Shown: piece after piece, positions 1 to 8,458 of the stretch
Numbering within the stretch: the first letter of the stretch is position 1
Layout: the number at the start of each line of letters is the position of its first letter
DNA from: Nonomuraea aurantiaca
Lineage (GTDB): Bacteria; Actinomycetota; Actinomycetes; Streptosporangiales; Streptosporangiaceae
Direction: 5' to 3'
Assembly: GCF_020215705.1 (NCBI RefSeq)
Contig: NZ_JAIWNB010000002.1
Location: forward strand, 372,001 to 436,000
Length of the DNA: 64,000 nucleotides
Position numbers and translations under genes: made by a program
Notes under the pieces: model-generated
Seen by the model: only the letters and a program-made list of their open reading frames with translations
What the model was told of the DNA's origin: nothing
Databases searched by the model: none

Positions 1-1
1 G

Positions 2-337
2 CCCAAGGACCTGAGGCTGGTGACCGACAACGGCACGACCGTGACGCTGTCCTGGAAGCAGCAGCGCAAGAGCGACTTCCCCATGGTGCTCCAGCAGTCT
101 CCCGGCGATCGCGTGCTGTCGATGGGCAGCGGCAGCATCACGTACACGGTCGGCGGCCTGGACGCGGCCACGGGCTACTGCTTCAAGGTCGGCACGGTGG
201 TCAGACTCGGCCAGCCGTCATCCGTCGCGTGGTCACCGTCCCTGTGCATCCGAGGCGCGGTGGAAACCGACCCAGGCGGCCGGGACGAGCAGGTCCAGCC
301 GCCCATCGTCCTCCCACTGGCCACTCCACCCACCTGA
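2..337 (+). CDS. C-terminal end of a fibronectin type III domain protein (5' end outside window)
   Basis: The reading frame is open from the left edge, so only the last 111 residues are visible. They show an FN3 pattern: PKDLRLVTDNGTTVTLSW opens the first strands, and the segment ITYTVGGLDAATGYCFKVGT matches the last strands with the usual Tyr/Cys core. After the domain comes a short Pro-rich tail ending LPLATPPT. In actinomycetes such FN3 modules often close Ser/Thr kinases or secreted proteins, but the N-terminal part is missing, so the enzyme class cannot be given. It converges on the FtsX-like gene, with 10 bases between the two stop codons. Confidence 0.6.
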   Translation, partial: PKDLRLVTDNGTTVTLSWKQQRKSDFPMVLQQSPGDRVLSMGSGSITYTVGGLDAATGYCFKVGTVVRLGQPSSVAWSPSLCIRGAVETDPGGRDEQVQPPIVLPLATPPT

Positions 338-347
338 AAGCCGCTGA

Positions 348-1808
348 TCACGGAGCAGCGGTCGCCTCGCCGCCGGCCTGCTCACGCGCGAGGAGTCCGC
401 CGAGGGCGGCGGCGATGATGGGCAGCCCGACGACCACGGCCGCGATCGCCGGCCATGGAGTTTCGAAGGGCACCCGTGGCGGCTCATCCCATGAGCCCGA
501 CGCGGTGAAAGGCCATAGCAGCAACATCCCGATGGGGCACCCGGCGACCGCGCCCAACACCGTTCCGCACAGCGTGCTCAGCCCCGCACGGGAAGCGGCG
601 AACCACCGGAAAGTTGCGGCCGATCCGTCACCGGCCCGCCTCAGCACCCGACCCGCTGGCGAACTCGTGTCCTTGCCGTCCCCGGCGGCCCACGCACCGC
701 AGAGGGCGATGAGGAGCGTCGCCGCGGCGGCGACCAGCCAGGTGGTCGAAGCCTGGAATCCCCGCTCGACATAGGTTTCCGCGATGTCGCCCAGCCGGCT
801 GTCGAGCCGCGCCTGTTCGCCCGCCGAGATGCGATGGAGGGAGGGATCGACGATCAGCTCGTCCGGCTCCAGTTGATATCCGAGATCCCGGACGACCTTC
901 GCTGGGACGAAGATCGTCTCCATGTGGGGGTCGACGGTTCTGGCGGCGATCGCCGGGATGGTCTTGGTCGCCAGCGGGCCGTTGTTCCCGGTCACGTCGT
1001 AGCCGATCTCGACCGAGTCGACCTTCACGTCGGCGTTCATGACCACCACAGCCTTGCCCTCGTCGTAGGGCGTCGACTGGTCGCCCGTGATGTACCGCAG
1101 CAGTGCCTCGTCGCCGATGACTTCGTGCGGGTAGACGGACTCTTCCAGCAGGCCAACGTTCTCGGCATACGTGCTGAAGTGTCGGTATTCACGCGAACTC
1201 TCACTCTGGGCGATGGGCACCCCGGGTAACTCCCGCTGGATCGCCGCACGTACAGGACCGGCCTGCTCCGCCGAGAAAACCCGCACCACGAGGGTGCCGG
1301 GCCGGGCGCTGGGGAAGTAGGCGGCCCTGTCCTGCGCCGTCATGCCGACCGCGACGATCGTAAGTGCGATGCCGAAGCTCGTCGCCATCATCGTCACGGT
1401 GATCGCGGGAGCCGTGGTCGGGCGACGACCGGCCAGGTCGCGGGCCGCCAGGCGAACGAGCAGCGGCAGCCGTTTCGTGCACCGACCGAGGATTTCCAGC
1501 AGCCACGAGGCCAGCGGGCCGAAACCTAAGAGGAGCAGACCTCCGCCTATGAGGGTCAGCAGACTGAGCCCGATCAAGACGACGCCGCCGTAGCGCGTGT
1601 CCGCACGCGCCGACCACGCGCCGAATGCCATCATCCAGACGCCGACGAATGACAGGAACAATCCCCCGACCACATATCGGCGGCGTATGCGTACGTGGCG
1701 ATTTCGTGGGGCGGACTGCGCCGCGATCGTCACAGACGCGCAGGCGAACACCGCGGGAATGGCCATAGCCAGGCCGATTCTCAGGAGTACCGAAAGGTCG
1801 AAGATCAT
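348..1808 (-). CDS. FtsX-family ABC permease, apparently 5'-truncated
   Basis: This is the C-terminal ~60% of a ten-helix FtsX/MacB-like permease. Visible in order are one orphan helix (SVLLRIGLAMAIPAVFA), two further helices, then the usual start of the second half (LAARDLAGRRPTTAPAIT followed by a helix), an extracytoplasmic domain of about 200 residues, and three closing helices. The first FtsX half and its periplasmic domain are absent, because DUF5996 occupies the upstream DNA. No ABC ATPase is adjacent. The frame is open up to a GTG at 1883, but the ATG at 1808 just before the first helix is the more natural start; neither has a strong ribosome site. I infer a truncated and probably non-functional transporter remnant with an intact frame. 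Confidence 0.6.
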   Translation of the reverse strand: MIFDLSVLLRIGLAMAIPAVFACASVTIAAQSAPRNRHVRIRRRYVVGGLFLSFVGVWMMAFGAWSARADTRYGGVVLIGLSLLTLIGGGLLLLGFGPLASWLLEILGRCTKRLPLLVRLAARDLAGRRPTTAPAITVTMMATSFGIALTIVAVGMTAQDRAAYFPSARPGTLVVRVFSAEQAGPVRAAIQRELPGVPIAQSESSREYRHFSTYAENVGLLEESVYPHEVIGDEALLRYITGDQSTPYDEGKAVVVMNADVKVDSVEIGYDVTGNNGPLATKTIPAIAARTVDPHMETIFVPAKVVRDLGYQLEPDELIVDPSLHRISAGEQARLDSRLGDIAETYVERGFQASTTWLVAAAATLLIALCGAWAAGDGKDTSSPAGRVLRRAGDGSAATFRWFAASRAGLSTLCGTVLGAVAGCPIGMLLLWPFTASGSWDEPPRVPFETPWPAIAAVVVGLPIIAAALGGLLAREQAGGEATAAP

Positions 1809-1889
1809 GGCCGAATAGTAGTGAGCGTCAGCTGGCGCCGTACGGGCGAGAAAGTCGAAATAAGGCGCGCCCGACCAGCGCACGGTCCG

Positions 1890-2831
1890 TCACGTTCCAG
1901 GGCTCAGCACCGGATCGGTGACCCCGCCGGGGCAGGCGAACTGGGCGATGTCCCAGCCGGCGCGCCGGGCTCCGGCCTGGTAAGCGCTGTCGTAGAAGGC
2001 GAGGACGGCGGCGCGCGGATCGGCCTCGGCCCGGGCGTCGGCGTGGCGCAGCACGGCCAGATGGCTGCCCCGCTGCTCGATCCACCGCGCGGCCGCAGGC
2101 TCCAAGGGCTCGTTGTCCACCCCTTTGGGCTCAGGAGCGGTGTAGGAGTAGAAGGCCGGGTCCGGGAAGGCGTCGTCGCCGAACCAGAAGCCGGAGCTGA
2201 TCACCTCCCGCGAGTACGCTTCCCGCGTCACCGGGTCGGCTCCGGGCGGCTGGTCGATCGCGCGGTCGGAGAAGCGGCTGCAGGCGATGTCGAAGGTGTG
2301 CCAGAAGTGGTGCACCGGGCTGATCTTGCCCGAGAAGCCCGCGGCGAACTCCTCCAGCAGGAGGTTCACCTGGCTGAGGACCTGCCAGTAGCGGGTGACC
2401 TCGGCCGGATCGTAGTGCGCGTGCTCGGTGTCGTCGGCGAACGGCCGGTCGGAGTCGGGCAGGTCGAACGGCTGCGGTAGGGGGATGTCCACCCGCACGT
2501 CCAGGGCCGCCAGTGCCCGCATGGTGTGCTGGTAGAAGGACGCCACCGACTGGCCGGGGAGCGCGAACGACACCGCCCGGCCGTCCACCGTGGTGAGGAG
2601 CAGCTGGTGGCCGACGAAGTCGAAGTCGATCGTGAAGATCGGGTTGCCGTCGGCCTGGCCCATCGGACGGGTGGTGATCCCTCGCCCCGTGACATGGAAC
2701 GGCGCGTTCCACCAGTGGTTGCGGCGGACCGTCGAGCCGAGCCGGATCTTGCCCACTACCTGGCAGAACCGGTGCAGCGTCGCCTTGGTGTCCCGCCACT
2801 CGGCCGACGGTACGGCGGTGTACAACTCCAT
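1890..2831 (-). CDS. DUF5996 family protein
   Basis: This 313-residue cytoplasmic protein has the DUF5996 layout: the start MELYTAVPSAEWRDTKATLH, the segment RRNHWWNAPFHVTGRGITT, the strands GNPIFTIDFDFVGHQLLL, and the late HHFWHTFDIACSRFS motif rich in His and aromatic residues. No biochemical function is established for this family. The ATG at 2831 is chosen because the family alignment begins there; the 14 residues that could be added upstream look non-coding. It has no signal peptide or membrane helix. It lies just upstream of the truncated permease and downstream of threonine dehydratase on the same strand, with 70 bases before it, so co-transcription with ilvA is possible. Confidence 0.8.
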   Translation of the reverse strand: MELYTAVPSAEWRDTKATLHRFCQVVGKIRLGSTVRRNHWWNAPFHVTGRGITTRPMGQADGNPIFTIDFDFVGHQLLLTTVDGRAVSFALPGQSVASFYQHTMRALAALDVRVDIPLPQPFDLPDSDRPFADDTEHAHYDPAEVTRYWQVLSQVNLLLEEFAAGFSGKISPVHHFWHTFDIACSRFSDRAIDQPPGADPVTREAYSREVISSGFWFGDDAFPDPAFYSYTAPEPKGVDNEPLEPAAARWIEQRGSHLAVLRHADARAEADPRAAVLAFYDSAYQAGARRAGWDIAQFACPGGVTDPVLSPGT

Positions 2832-2901
2832 GACGCCATCGTTCCCAAACGGTCGCGGCGCTACCCACCCCACATGACCGCCGACACGCCGTGGCGCGAG
2901 G

Positions 2902-4152
2902 TCAGAGAAGGAAGGTGAACAGCGGCGAGCCAGGGGGGACGCGCTCCACCGTGAGCGGGCCGGCCTTCATGCGGGACAGGAGACTGTCGAGATCGCTGGC
3001 CCGCTCGAGCTCGATGCCGACGAGCGCCGGGCCGGTTTCGCGGTTGTTCTTCTTGACGTACTCGAAGGCGATGATGTCCTCGCCCTCGCCCAGCACCTCG
3101 TCCAGGAAGTGCCGCAGGGCGCCGGGGCGCTGCGGGAAGGTCACCAGGAAGTAGTGCCGCAGCCCGATGTGCACGAGAGAGCGCTCCAGCACCTCGTTGT
3201 ACCGGCTGACATCGTTGTTGCCGCCCGACACCACGCACACCAGCGGGCCTTCGGAGGAGTACGGCAGCAGCTCACGGGCTGCCGCTCCCGCGAGAGCTCC
3301 GGCGGGCTCGGCGATGATGCCGTCGGTCTGGTACAGATCCAGCATCTCGGTGCACACCGCACCCTCATCGACCGCGACGACCTCATCCACCAAGTCCTTG
3401 ACCAGGGGGAACGTGGCGTCACCCACCCTTCCGACGGCGGCGCCGTCCACGAAGGTGTCCAGCTCGGGCAGGGCGAGGGGCCCGCCGTTGTCGAGGGCGG
3501 CGCGCATGCTGGCCGCTCCGGCGGGTTCGGCGCCGATGATGCGGGTGCCGGGTGAGTGCTCGCGGAGCCAGACGGCGATGCCGCTGATCAGACCGCCGCC
3601 ACCGACCGGTACGACCACGGTGTGCGGCGCCTCCCCGGCCTGCGCCAGGATCTCCAGGCCGACCGTGCCCTGCCCGGCCATCGTCATGACGTCGTCGAAC
3701 GGATGCACGTAGATCGCGCCGGTGCGCTCGCTGTCGGCGTGCGCCGCGGTGCTCGCCTCGTCGTACGTGCCGCCGCCGACGATGACCTCCACCCGGTCGC
3801 CGCCGAGCGCCGCGATGCGCTCGCGCTTCTGCCGAGGCGTGGTGGACGGTACGTACACACGTCCCCTGATCCCGAGACGCGCGCAGGCGAACGCCACTCC
3901 CTGCCCATGGTTGCCCGCGCTCGCGCAGACCACACCGCGCCGCCGCTCCTCCTCCGTGAGCGAGGCGATCAGGTTGAACGCGCCACGCACCTTGTACGAG
4001 CGGCAGACCTGCGCGTCCTCGCGCTTGAGCAGCACCTGACCGCCGAGCAGGTCGGACAGCCGCTGGTTCGGCTCCAGCGCGGTGCGACGCACGACCGGCC
4101 GCAACCGTTCGGCCGCCTGACTGATCAGCGCGGTGGTGAGACGGTCGGTCAT
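2902..4152 (-). CDS. ilvA: threonine ammonia-lyase (threonine dehydratase)
   Basis: This PLP enzyme deaminates L-threonine to 2-oxobutanoate, the first step of isoleucine synthesis. The Schiff-base lysine is K54 in CRSYKVRGAFN, the substrate loop is SAGNHGQG, and the phosphate-binding glycine loop is VPVGGGGLISG. The catalytic fold is followed by a single ACT-like regulatory domain (from about residue 325, GLRHYFLVTFPQRPGALRHF), so this is the 416-residue short form that may respond to isoleucine. The ATG at 4152 is preceded by GGAG six bases away, which supports this start over an upstream in-frame codon. No other ile/val genes are adjacent. Confidence 0.93.
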   Translation of the reverse strand: MTDRLTTALISQAAERLRPVVRRTALEPNQRLSDLLGGQVLLKREDAQVCRSYKVRGAFNLIASLTEEERRRGVVCASAGNHGQGVAFACARLGIRGRVYVPSTTPRQKRERIAALGGDRVEVIVGGGTYDEASTAAHADSERTGAIYVHPFDDVMTMAGQGTVGLEILAQAGEAPHTVVVPVGGGGLISGIAVWLREHSPGTRIIGAEPAGAASMRAALDNGGPLALPELDTFVDGAAVGRVGDATFPLVKDLVDEVVAVDEGAVCTEMLDLYQTDGIIAEPAGALAGAAARELLPYSSEGPLVCVVSGGNNDVSRYNEVLERSLVHIGLRHYFLVTFPQRPGALRHFLDEVLGEGEDIIAFEYVKKNNRETGPALVGIELERASDLDSLLSRMKAGPLTVERVPPGSPLFTFLL

Positions 4153-4411
4153 GCACACTCCAGGCACAGCGGTTGATCAAGGGATGTTAGCAAGGCGTCG
4201 CGTGGTGAGTGACGACGACAGCCGCACAGTGGATCACTGGGAACAGTGCCCGTCGCCAGGCGAGCACACTGGTCACAACGATCCCACCAGGCCGGGCGAT
4301 TCCCGCAGCGCCCGTCTCCCTCAGCCGGACGGCTACCGACCAGCGACATTCTTGCGACGCTTGCTCAGCTCGCCAGCTGGCGGACTGCCGCGCCGGAGCG
4401 AACAATCAACC

Positions 4412-5461
4412 TCACCTCAGCGCCATTCCCGGGACACGAGCGCGGATCGCATCCATGGCCGCCTCGTCCGAGACGCCCTGCCAGTCATACCGCGGCGTGT
4501 AGGGGGCGGTGAGGGCGCGTACGTCCTCATCGGTGAGCTCGACGTCCAACGACGCGATCGCGTCGTCGATCTGCTTGATCGACCCGGCGCCGACCAGCGG
4601 AGCGGTGACGACCGGCTGGCGATGCAGCCAGGCCAGGGCGATGGACGCGCGGCTCACGCCGTGGGCGGCCGCGACCTGGCCGACCGCATCGATGATGGCG
4701 TGGTTCGAGGCTTCCTGCTCGGGCGAGTAGAGCGTGTCGGCGTAGGCACCGTCGGTTTCGGAGCGGGCAGTGGAGTTCGCCTCATTCCAGCCACGGGCCA
4801 GACGGCCCCGCGCGAGTGGGCTCCAGATGATGGTGCCGACGCCCTCGTCCAGGCACAGCGGGATCATTTCGCGTTCCTCCTCGCGGGCGAGCAGGTTGTA
4901 GTGATCCTGCATGGACACGAACCGGGCCCAGCCGTTCTGCTTCTGCAGGTGCAGGGCCTTCGCGAACTCCCACGCGAACATCGACGACGCGCCCAGGTAG
5001 CGCACCTTGCCGACCTTGACCAGATCGCTGAGCGTTTCGAGGGTCTCCTCCAGTGGCGTCGCGTGGTCGTTGCGGTGCACCTGGTAAAGGTCGATGTAGT
5101 CGGTGCCCAACCGTCGCAGGCTGTGGTCGACCTCGGTCATGATCGCCTTGCGGGACAGGCCCTTCCCGTTCGGGCCGGGGCGCATGGGATGACGCAGCTT
5201 GGTCGCGATCACTACATCGTCGCGGTTCGCGAAGTCGCGCAGTGCGCGGCCGAGGATCTCCTCGCTGGACCCGTTGGAGTACATGTTGGCGGTGTCGAAG
5301 AAGTTGATGCCCGCGTCGAGAGCGTGCTTGATCAGCGGGCGCGCATCCTCCTCGCCGAGGGACCAGACGGGGTGGCCGCGGTCGGGCTCGCCGTAGGTCA
5401 TCGCACCGATCGCGATGGGCGAAACGTCCAGGCCGGTGGTGCCGAGCTTCACATAACGCAT
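4412..5461 (-). CDS. aldo/keto reductase
   Basis: A 349-residue NADPH-dependent aldo/keto reductase with a TIM-barrel fold. The catalytic tetrad is visible as D56, Y61 (FDTANMYSNGSSEEILG), K88 (ATKLRHPM) and H129 (DLYQVHRND). The C-terminal cofactor-binding segment APLVGAGSIKQIDDAI is also present. AGGAG lies at the right distance before the ATG at 5461. It is divergent from a TetR repressor across a 101-base region that holds two closely related palindromes, so it is very likely the repressor's target, induced by an unknown carbonyl compound or toxin. The physiological substrate cannot be read from sequence. Confidence 0.92.
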   Translation of the reverse strand: MRYVKLGTTGLDVSPIAIGAMTYGEPDRGHPVWSLGEEDARPLIKHALDAGINFFDTANMYSNGSSEEILGRALRDFANRDDVVIATKLRHPMRPGPNGKGLSRKAIMTEVDHSLRRLGTDYIDLYQVHRNDHATPLEETLETLSDLVKVGKVRYLGASSMFAWEFAKALHLQKQNGWARFVSMQDHYNLLAREEEREMIPLCLDEGVGTIIWSPLARGRLARGWNEANSTARSETDGAYADTLYSPEQEASNHAIIDAVGQVAAAHGVSRASIALAWLHRQPVVTAPLVGAGSIKQIDDAIASLDVELTDEDVRALTAPYTPRYDWQGVSDEAAMDAIRARVPGMALR

Positions 5462-5483
5462 GGGCGTCTCCTGTGGGATTTGA

Positions 5484-5507
5484 ACTTACGGAGAATTCTC
5501 CGCAAGT
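5484..5507. promoter_or_regulatory. probable TetR operator 1 (AKR/TetR divergent promoter)
   Basis: The core CGGAGAATTCTCCG is a perfect 14-base palindrome. With flanks ACTT on one side and AAGT on the other it makes a 24-base near-perfect inverted repeat. It lies 22 bases upstream of the aldo/keto reductase start, where a bound repressor would block transcription. Confidence 0.75.
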
Positions 5508-5516
5508 TCTCACCAA

Positions 5517-5540
5517 ACTAGCGGAGGATTGTCCGCAAGT
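5517..5540. promoter_or_regulatory. probable TetR operator 2 (AKR/TetR divergent promoter)
   Basis: This second copy, GCGGAGGATTGTCCGC with flanks ACTA and AAGT, is related to operator 1 but with mismatches near the centre. The two centres are 33 bases apart, about three helical turns, so dimers would sit on the same DNA face. It lies 23 bases upstream of the tetR start and could serve in autoregulation. Confidence 0.7.
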
Positions 5541-5562
5541 CCATCGGAGGCACCATAGGGTG

Positions 5563-6147
5563 ATGACCGACCAGACGCCGAGCACCTACGGCACGCAGCG
5601 CAAGGCCGCCGCGCGTAACCGTGTGGCGATCATCGAGGCCGCCCACGAACTGTTCGGGGACAACCCGCTCGTGCCGCTGAGCGAGGTCGCCAAGCGTGCC
5701 GGCGTCGGCGCCGGCACGCTCTACCGGCACTTCCCCACCCGGGAGGATCTGATCCTGGCGGCCTACCAGCACGACATCGAACGCCTGACCACCACCGCCG
5801 ACGAGGCGCTGGCGCGCCATCCATCGGCGAAGGACGCGTTCGTCGAGTGGTTCGAGACCCTGTCGGCCTACATCCGCATCAAGCACGGCCTCGGTGACGC
5901 GTTGCACAGCGCCGCGGCCCAGGACGTGATCAGCGCTTCGTGGGCGCCGACCACCGCGGCGGTGGCCAAGCTCGTCGACGCCTGCGTGGCCGAGGGCACC
6001 ATCGCTCCCGGGCACGACCCCGCCGACATCATCATGCTTATGAGCTTCCTGTGGCGCGTCGCGAACAACGACGACGGTGTGGCCCAAGGACGGCGCCTGA
6101 TCGCCGCCGTCTTTTCGGGGCTGAAAGAGGCACCCCAGCCGATCTGA
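5563..6147 (+). CDS. TetR/AcrR family repressor
   Basis: A 194-residue TetR-type regulator. The N-terminal helix-turn-helix reads NRVAIIEAAHELFGDNP, then VAKRAGVGAGTLYRHFPTRE, the classic recognition helix ending in YRHFPTRE. The C-terminal helical ligand domain contains FVEWFETLSAYIRIKHGLGD, as in many AcrR-like proteins next to oxidoreductases. The ATG at 5563 follows the operators; GGAGG is about 13 bases away and AGGG is closer. It is divergently transcribed from the aldo/keto reductase, the most likely regulated gene. It converges on the transglutaminase-like gene, with 16 bases between their stops. Confidence 0.92.
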   Translation: MTDQTPSTYGTQRKAAARNRVAIIEAAHELFGDNPLVPLSEVAKRAGVGAGTLYRHFPTREDLILAAYQHDIERLTTTADEALARHPSAKDAFVEWFETLSAYIRIKHGLGDALHSAAAQDVISASWAPTTAAVAKLVDACVAEGTIAPGHDPADIIMLMSFLWRVANNDDGVAQGRRLIAAVFSGLKEAPQPI

Positions 6148-6163
6148 GCACAGCCGATCCCGC

Positions 6164-8458
6164 TCAGCGGAGCAGGGAGCCGGGTGCCAGGCGGTGAGCG
6201 AGGCGGCGCGGTAGCGCGACCTTCCGCTTGACCAGCAGGTCGATGTTCGCGTAGTGGCCCCAGGCCGTGTCCGCTGCCGCTTGGTCCACGGGGGCATCGC
6301 CGAACCGGGTGAGGTTCGCCAGGTCGGCCAGCCCGGTCAGCGGTTCGTTCGCGTGGGCGCCCAATGCCGTCACCCCGAGCGTGGCCACCTCCCGAGCCGT
6401 CAGTACGCGCGACGAGGCCGGGACCCCGGCGGCGCGCAGTCGTACCACCGTCTGCCGCCACGCGCCCGCCACCCGCGCCCGCGGATCGCCTGTCCGGCGG
6501 CGTCGGCGGCGCAGGGGTGGCAGTACGGTCACGGCCAGCAGGTACCCGCCCAGCAGCCCCCCGGCCACCGCGCCCGCGATCGGCAGCCAGGTGGTTCCGG
6601 CTCCGTGGCCGGCTTGGCGGGGTGATGGCTGTGGTGTGGGCCGGTGGGTCGACGGTGTGGTGGCGGGGTCGGCGTGCTCGCCGCTGATCTCCTGCTCGAC
6701 CTCCTGCCGCTGCTTGGAGACGCCTTCGGCGACGTCGCCGCTCTGGCCCGCGTGGCTGCGCGCCGGGGTCGGGTAGAAGGGCACCCAGCCGATCCCCTTG
6801 AACTCCACCTCCGCCCACGCGAGTACGTCACCCGCCAGCACCTGCCGTACGCCGCCGCCCTCCGACTTGCCCGGACCGAAGCCGACGACCACCCGGCTGG
6901 GCAGGCCGAGCGAGCGGGCGAGCAGCGCGTACGACGCCGCGAACTGCTCGGTCGTGCCCTTCTTCGCCTCGGTGAGGAAGAACTGGATGCTGCGATAGCT
7001 GTGCCCCGGCGGGGAGTTGACGTCGTACTGGGCGTGTTTGCGCAGGTAGGCGGCCAGTCGTACGGCCTGCTGCATGGGGCTGGTGGCGCCGGCCGTGGCC
7101 TTGCGGGCGATGGCGGCGAGGCGGGCCCGCTGCGGGGGAGTACGGCCGTCGGGGCCGCTGGGCAGTACCAGAGCGGCCTGGTCGGCGGCTGGGACCGCTT
7201 CGCGCAGCTCCGCGGCGGCGTAGCGGCGGGTACCGGAGATCACCCGGTACGTGACTCCCTCGCGAGCGGTGGAGGCACTCGCCAGCATCCCGGTCGCCGG
7301 ATCTGCCATCAGGCCGGTCGTCGGTCCGGTGAAGGTCACCTGCTGCGGGCGGTCCGCCGCGGGCAGCCAGGGCCCGGACAGCTTCTGCAGCGTGAACTGC
7401 TGCTCGACGACGTCGCGGGCGCCCCCGAGGTCGTCGCCGTCGGCGGGGACCCGGCCGCCCGTCGGCAGGTATCCGGCGCCGGACGTCCACGTGACGCCGT
7501 CGAAACGGTCCAGTACGGCCAGCCGCCAGTTCGCCTCGGTCGTGGACCTGACGGTGAAGAGCTGGCGGTAGGGGTTCTGGAGCCAGGCCGACACCTGGTC
7601 GAGCGGGCTCACCCCGGCGAGCGGGCGCGGGGGCGGCTGGGCCACCAACTGCCGCACGTCGTACGGCTTGCTCGCGAACGGCAGCACCGGCCCGGCCGCG
7701 ACGGCGACCAGCACGAGGCCGGCCAGCAGCGGCACCCCCGCCACGAACGTCCTGGCCGCTCTGGCCGCCCGGACCAGGGCGAGGACCAGGGCCAGCCCGA
7801 CGAGGACGGCCGGCGTCGGCAGCCGCGAGCCGGGACCGGACACGCCCAGCACGACGGCGGCGGCCAGCACCGGTACGGCCGGCGCCGCCGGGAGCACCAC
7901 CGCCCTGGTCCGCAGGGCCAGCTCGGCCCCGGCCACCGCCGCCGCCCAGACCAGGAAGTGCGTCAGCACGATCGTCCTGCCGTCCCCCTCGGCCGGCAGA
8001 ATGGTCGTGAGCAGCGCCTTCCCCGAGTCGCGCACGCCGAGCAGCGCGGCCCGCACACTGGCCGGACTCGGCAGGAACCCGGCCACGGCCTGCGCCCTGA
8101 ACAGGGTCGCCGACACCGCGACCAGCCAGGCCAGGAGATTAACGGCCAGAGACGCCCACAGCGGCAAGATCCTGGCCAGCGCGTACGACACCACCCCCGG
8201 CACGACCGCCGCCACGGCCACCACAGGGATCAGCCCGCCCAGCATGAACACCCCGTCGAACGCCAGCCCGGCCGTACCCGCCAGCAGGACCACGATGACG
8301 ACCCCCGCCACCCGCCGCCACTCGGGCACAGGTGGCAGCGGCGCAGCCTCGGACGTCCCCGGTCGCACGCCCGGCGTGGGCGGGGTGACCGGCATGGCCC
8401 GCACGTCCGGCGCGGGCGGGGCGTCCGGCAGGCCCGGCGGGGTCGTCACCGTGGCCAC
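6164..8458 (-). CDS. TgpA-like membrane protein with a degenerate transglutaminase domain
   Basis: A 764-residue protein. The N-terminal half holds a cluster of about six membrane helices (residues ~50-265), as in TgpA/DUF3488 proteins. A periplasmic transglutaminase-like domain follows (~residues 430-590), then a Pro/Thr-rich linker, one helix near residue 625 and a cytoplasmic tail. The transglutaminase fold is recognisable (TTEQFAASYALLARSLGLPS; LAWAEVEFKGIGWVPF), but the triad is gone: the usual Cys of GxCxxFA is T503, the His of DxHAW is L546, and the Asp of FDPTP is Y562. It should therefore be enzymatically dead and perhaps a binding or scaffold protein. The ATG at 8458 overlaps the DUF58 gene by 13 bases, indicating coupling. 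Confidence 0.88.
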   Translation of the reverse strand: MATVTTPPGLPDAPPAPDVRAMPVTPPTPGVRPGTSEAAPLPPVPEWRRVAGVVIVVLLAGTAGLAFDGVFMLGGLIPVVAVAAVVPGVVSYALARILPLWASLAVNLLAWLVAVSATLFRAQAVAGFLPSPASVRAALLGVRDSGKALLTTILPAEGDGRTIVLTHFLVWAAAVAGAELALRTRAVVLPAAPAVPVLAAAVVLGVSGPGSRLPTPAVLVGLALVLALVRAARAARTFVAGVPLLAGLVLVAVAAGPVLPFASKPYDVRQLVAQPPPRPLAGVSPLDQVSAWLQNPYRQLFTVRSTTEANWRLAVLDRFDGVTWTSGAGYLPTGGRVPADGDDLGGARDVVEQQFTLQKLSGPWLPAADRPQQVTFTGPTTGLMADPATGMLASASTAREGVTYRVISGTRRYAAAELREAVPAADQAALVLPSGPDGRTPPQRARLAAIARKATAGATSPMQQAVRLAAYLRKHAQYDVNSPPGHSYRSIQFFLTEAKKGTTEQFAASYALLARSLGLPSRVVVGFGPGKSEGGGVRQVLAGDVLAWAEVEFKGIGWVPFYPTPARSHAGQSGDVAEGVSKQRQEVEQEISGEHADPATTPSTHRPTPQPSPRQAGHGAGTTWLPIAGAVAGGLLGGYLLAVTVLPPLRRRRRRTGDPRARVAGAWRQTVVRLRAAGVPASSRVLTAREVATLGVTALGAHANEPLTGLADLANLTRFGDAPVDQAAADTAWGHYANIDLLVKRKVALPRRLAHRLAPGSLLR

